A stretch of 64,000 nt of DNA, taken from NCBI RefSeq assembly GCF_001750145.1, contig NZ_CP015732.1, positions 3,224,001 to 3,288,000 of the forward strand, in the 5' to 3' direction. Below, piece by piece: positions 63,626 through 64,000 of the stretch; position 1 is the first letter of the stretch, and the number at the start of each line of letters is the position of its first letter. The notes below the pieces were generated by a model that had not been told where the DNA came from, did no database searches, and saw only the letters and a program-made list of their open reading frames with translations. The DNA is from Arthrobacter sp. U41 (lineage in GTDB: Bacteria; Actinomycetota; Actinomycetes; Actinomycetales; Micrococcaceae). The translations under genes and the position numbers were made by a program.

Positions 63626-63675
63626 GCGCGTGTCCAGTGATCAGTTCTCTAGTCGTTTCTCATACGGTGATAGGT

Positions 63676-64000
63676 ATGAACGGTGAGGGCGATGATCTCC
63701 TTGAGACTGAGGTTTGGCGGCTGTGTCGGGTTCGCGAGGCTCTTCCCACCCTTGAACTACCGCCTATCGTCACCTCGGTGGCTCAAACCGGGTGGCCAGA
63801 GTGGCGGACCAAGTTCGGGATTCCGATCGGTACGCCGTATCTGATTTCGCCGGCCTTCGAGTACGACATTGAGCTCAATGAGTTCTTTTATTCGACCGAG
63901 ATGCTCGTCTTTCGGATGTCGACCAGGGTGGGCTATGCCCGTGACATCAAGGGCTTTCTAACGTTTCTGCACCGGAACCGGGGCGGGATCGGGTGGCGCG
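63676..64000 (+). CDS. Tyrosine recombinase/integrase, N-terminal part, partial at right edge
   Basis: An ATG at 63676 opens a frame that runs off the window after 108 codons. The segment YDIELNEFFYSTEMLVFRMSTRVGYARDIKGFLTFLHRNRGG resembles the SAM-like N-terminal DNA-binding domain of phage-type integrases found in actinobacterial mobile elements. The base composition is lower in GC than most of the window. The catalytic domain would lie beyond 64000. It abuts the truncated umuC, suggesting insertion there. Confidence 0.65.
   Translation, partial: MNGEGDDLLETEVWRLCRVREALPTLELPPIVTSVAQTGWPEWRTKFGIPIGTPYLISPAFEYDIELNEFFYSTEMLVFRMSTRVGYARDIKGFLTFLHRNRGGIGWR

Overview
The window is high-GC DNA whose gene content and protein sequences fit a soil actinobacterium of the Arthrobacter/Pseudarthrobacter group (Micrococcaceae). 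The organism call is inference from DUF4193 proteins, an HtaA protein, a SARP-type regulator and Arthrobacter-like RibA and PncB sequences; no rRNA or tRNA gene is present to confirm it.

Layout. 1-4.6 kb: aromatic catabolism, with benA (running off the left edge), a divergent LysR regulator, catA and benE. 4.6-10.5 kb: a beta-lactamase-like relic, ferritin, an SRPBCC protein, a DUF1905 protein, an MFS transporter, a VOC protein and selO. 10.5-16.6 kb: a sulfur/persulfide locus made of a CstR-like repressor, three rhodaneses, a TauE/SafE permease, thioredoxin, a CstB-type persulfide dioxygenase-rhodanese and an MFS transporter. 16.6-17.9 kb: a complete insertion sequence. 18-28 kb: a large membrane hydrolase, a lacI relic, a PhoD-like phosphatase, an M28 lipoprotein peptidase, two CorC/CNNM proteins and TerC. 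28-34 kb: small enzymes interspersed with broken genes (tmk-like, AEC transporter tail, MBL and usp relics). 34-36 kb: a MarR regulator divergent from an unusual in-frame fusion of GTP cyclohydrolase II to a flavin-dependent monooxygenase. 36-57 kb: mostly housekeeping or accessory single genes (DsbA-like, YnfA, DUF4193 twice, TetR/DUF2306 pair, 2OG-Fe oxygenase, HrpB, PncB, LigD polymerase, Cfa, pirin). 57.5-59.8 kb: a second cstB-rhodanese unit. 59.8-64 kb: an HtaA protein, an HtrA-like protease, a SARP regulator, a decayed umuC and the start of a tyrosine recombinase at the right edge.

How the parts work together. The best-supported system is a persulfide-responsive regulon. The same operator, of the form ATAC-(C/G tract)-GTAT, occurs three times between cstR and the first rhodanese operon and once in front of each cstB copy. 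In front of cstB it fills the 17-bp promoter spacer. The two cstB copies lie 43.9 kb apart and match over 1,483 bp, including the promoter; I could find only three differences, one of which creates an upstream in-frame ATG in copy 2. This indicates very recent duplication or gene conversion. Sulfide or persulfide would be oxidised by CstB, sulfur handled by the rhodaneses and thioredoxin, and sulfite or thiosulfate exported by the TauE/SafE protein.

The most unusual protein is the 637-residue RibA-monooxygenase fusion, which joins the first step of flavin synthesis to a flavin-using oxygenase under a divergent MarR regulator. Many decayed genes (at least nine) and the integrase next to a truncated umuC show that parts of the window are in flux.
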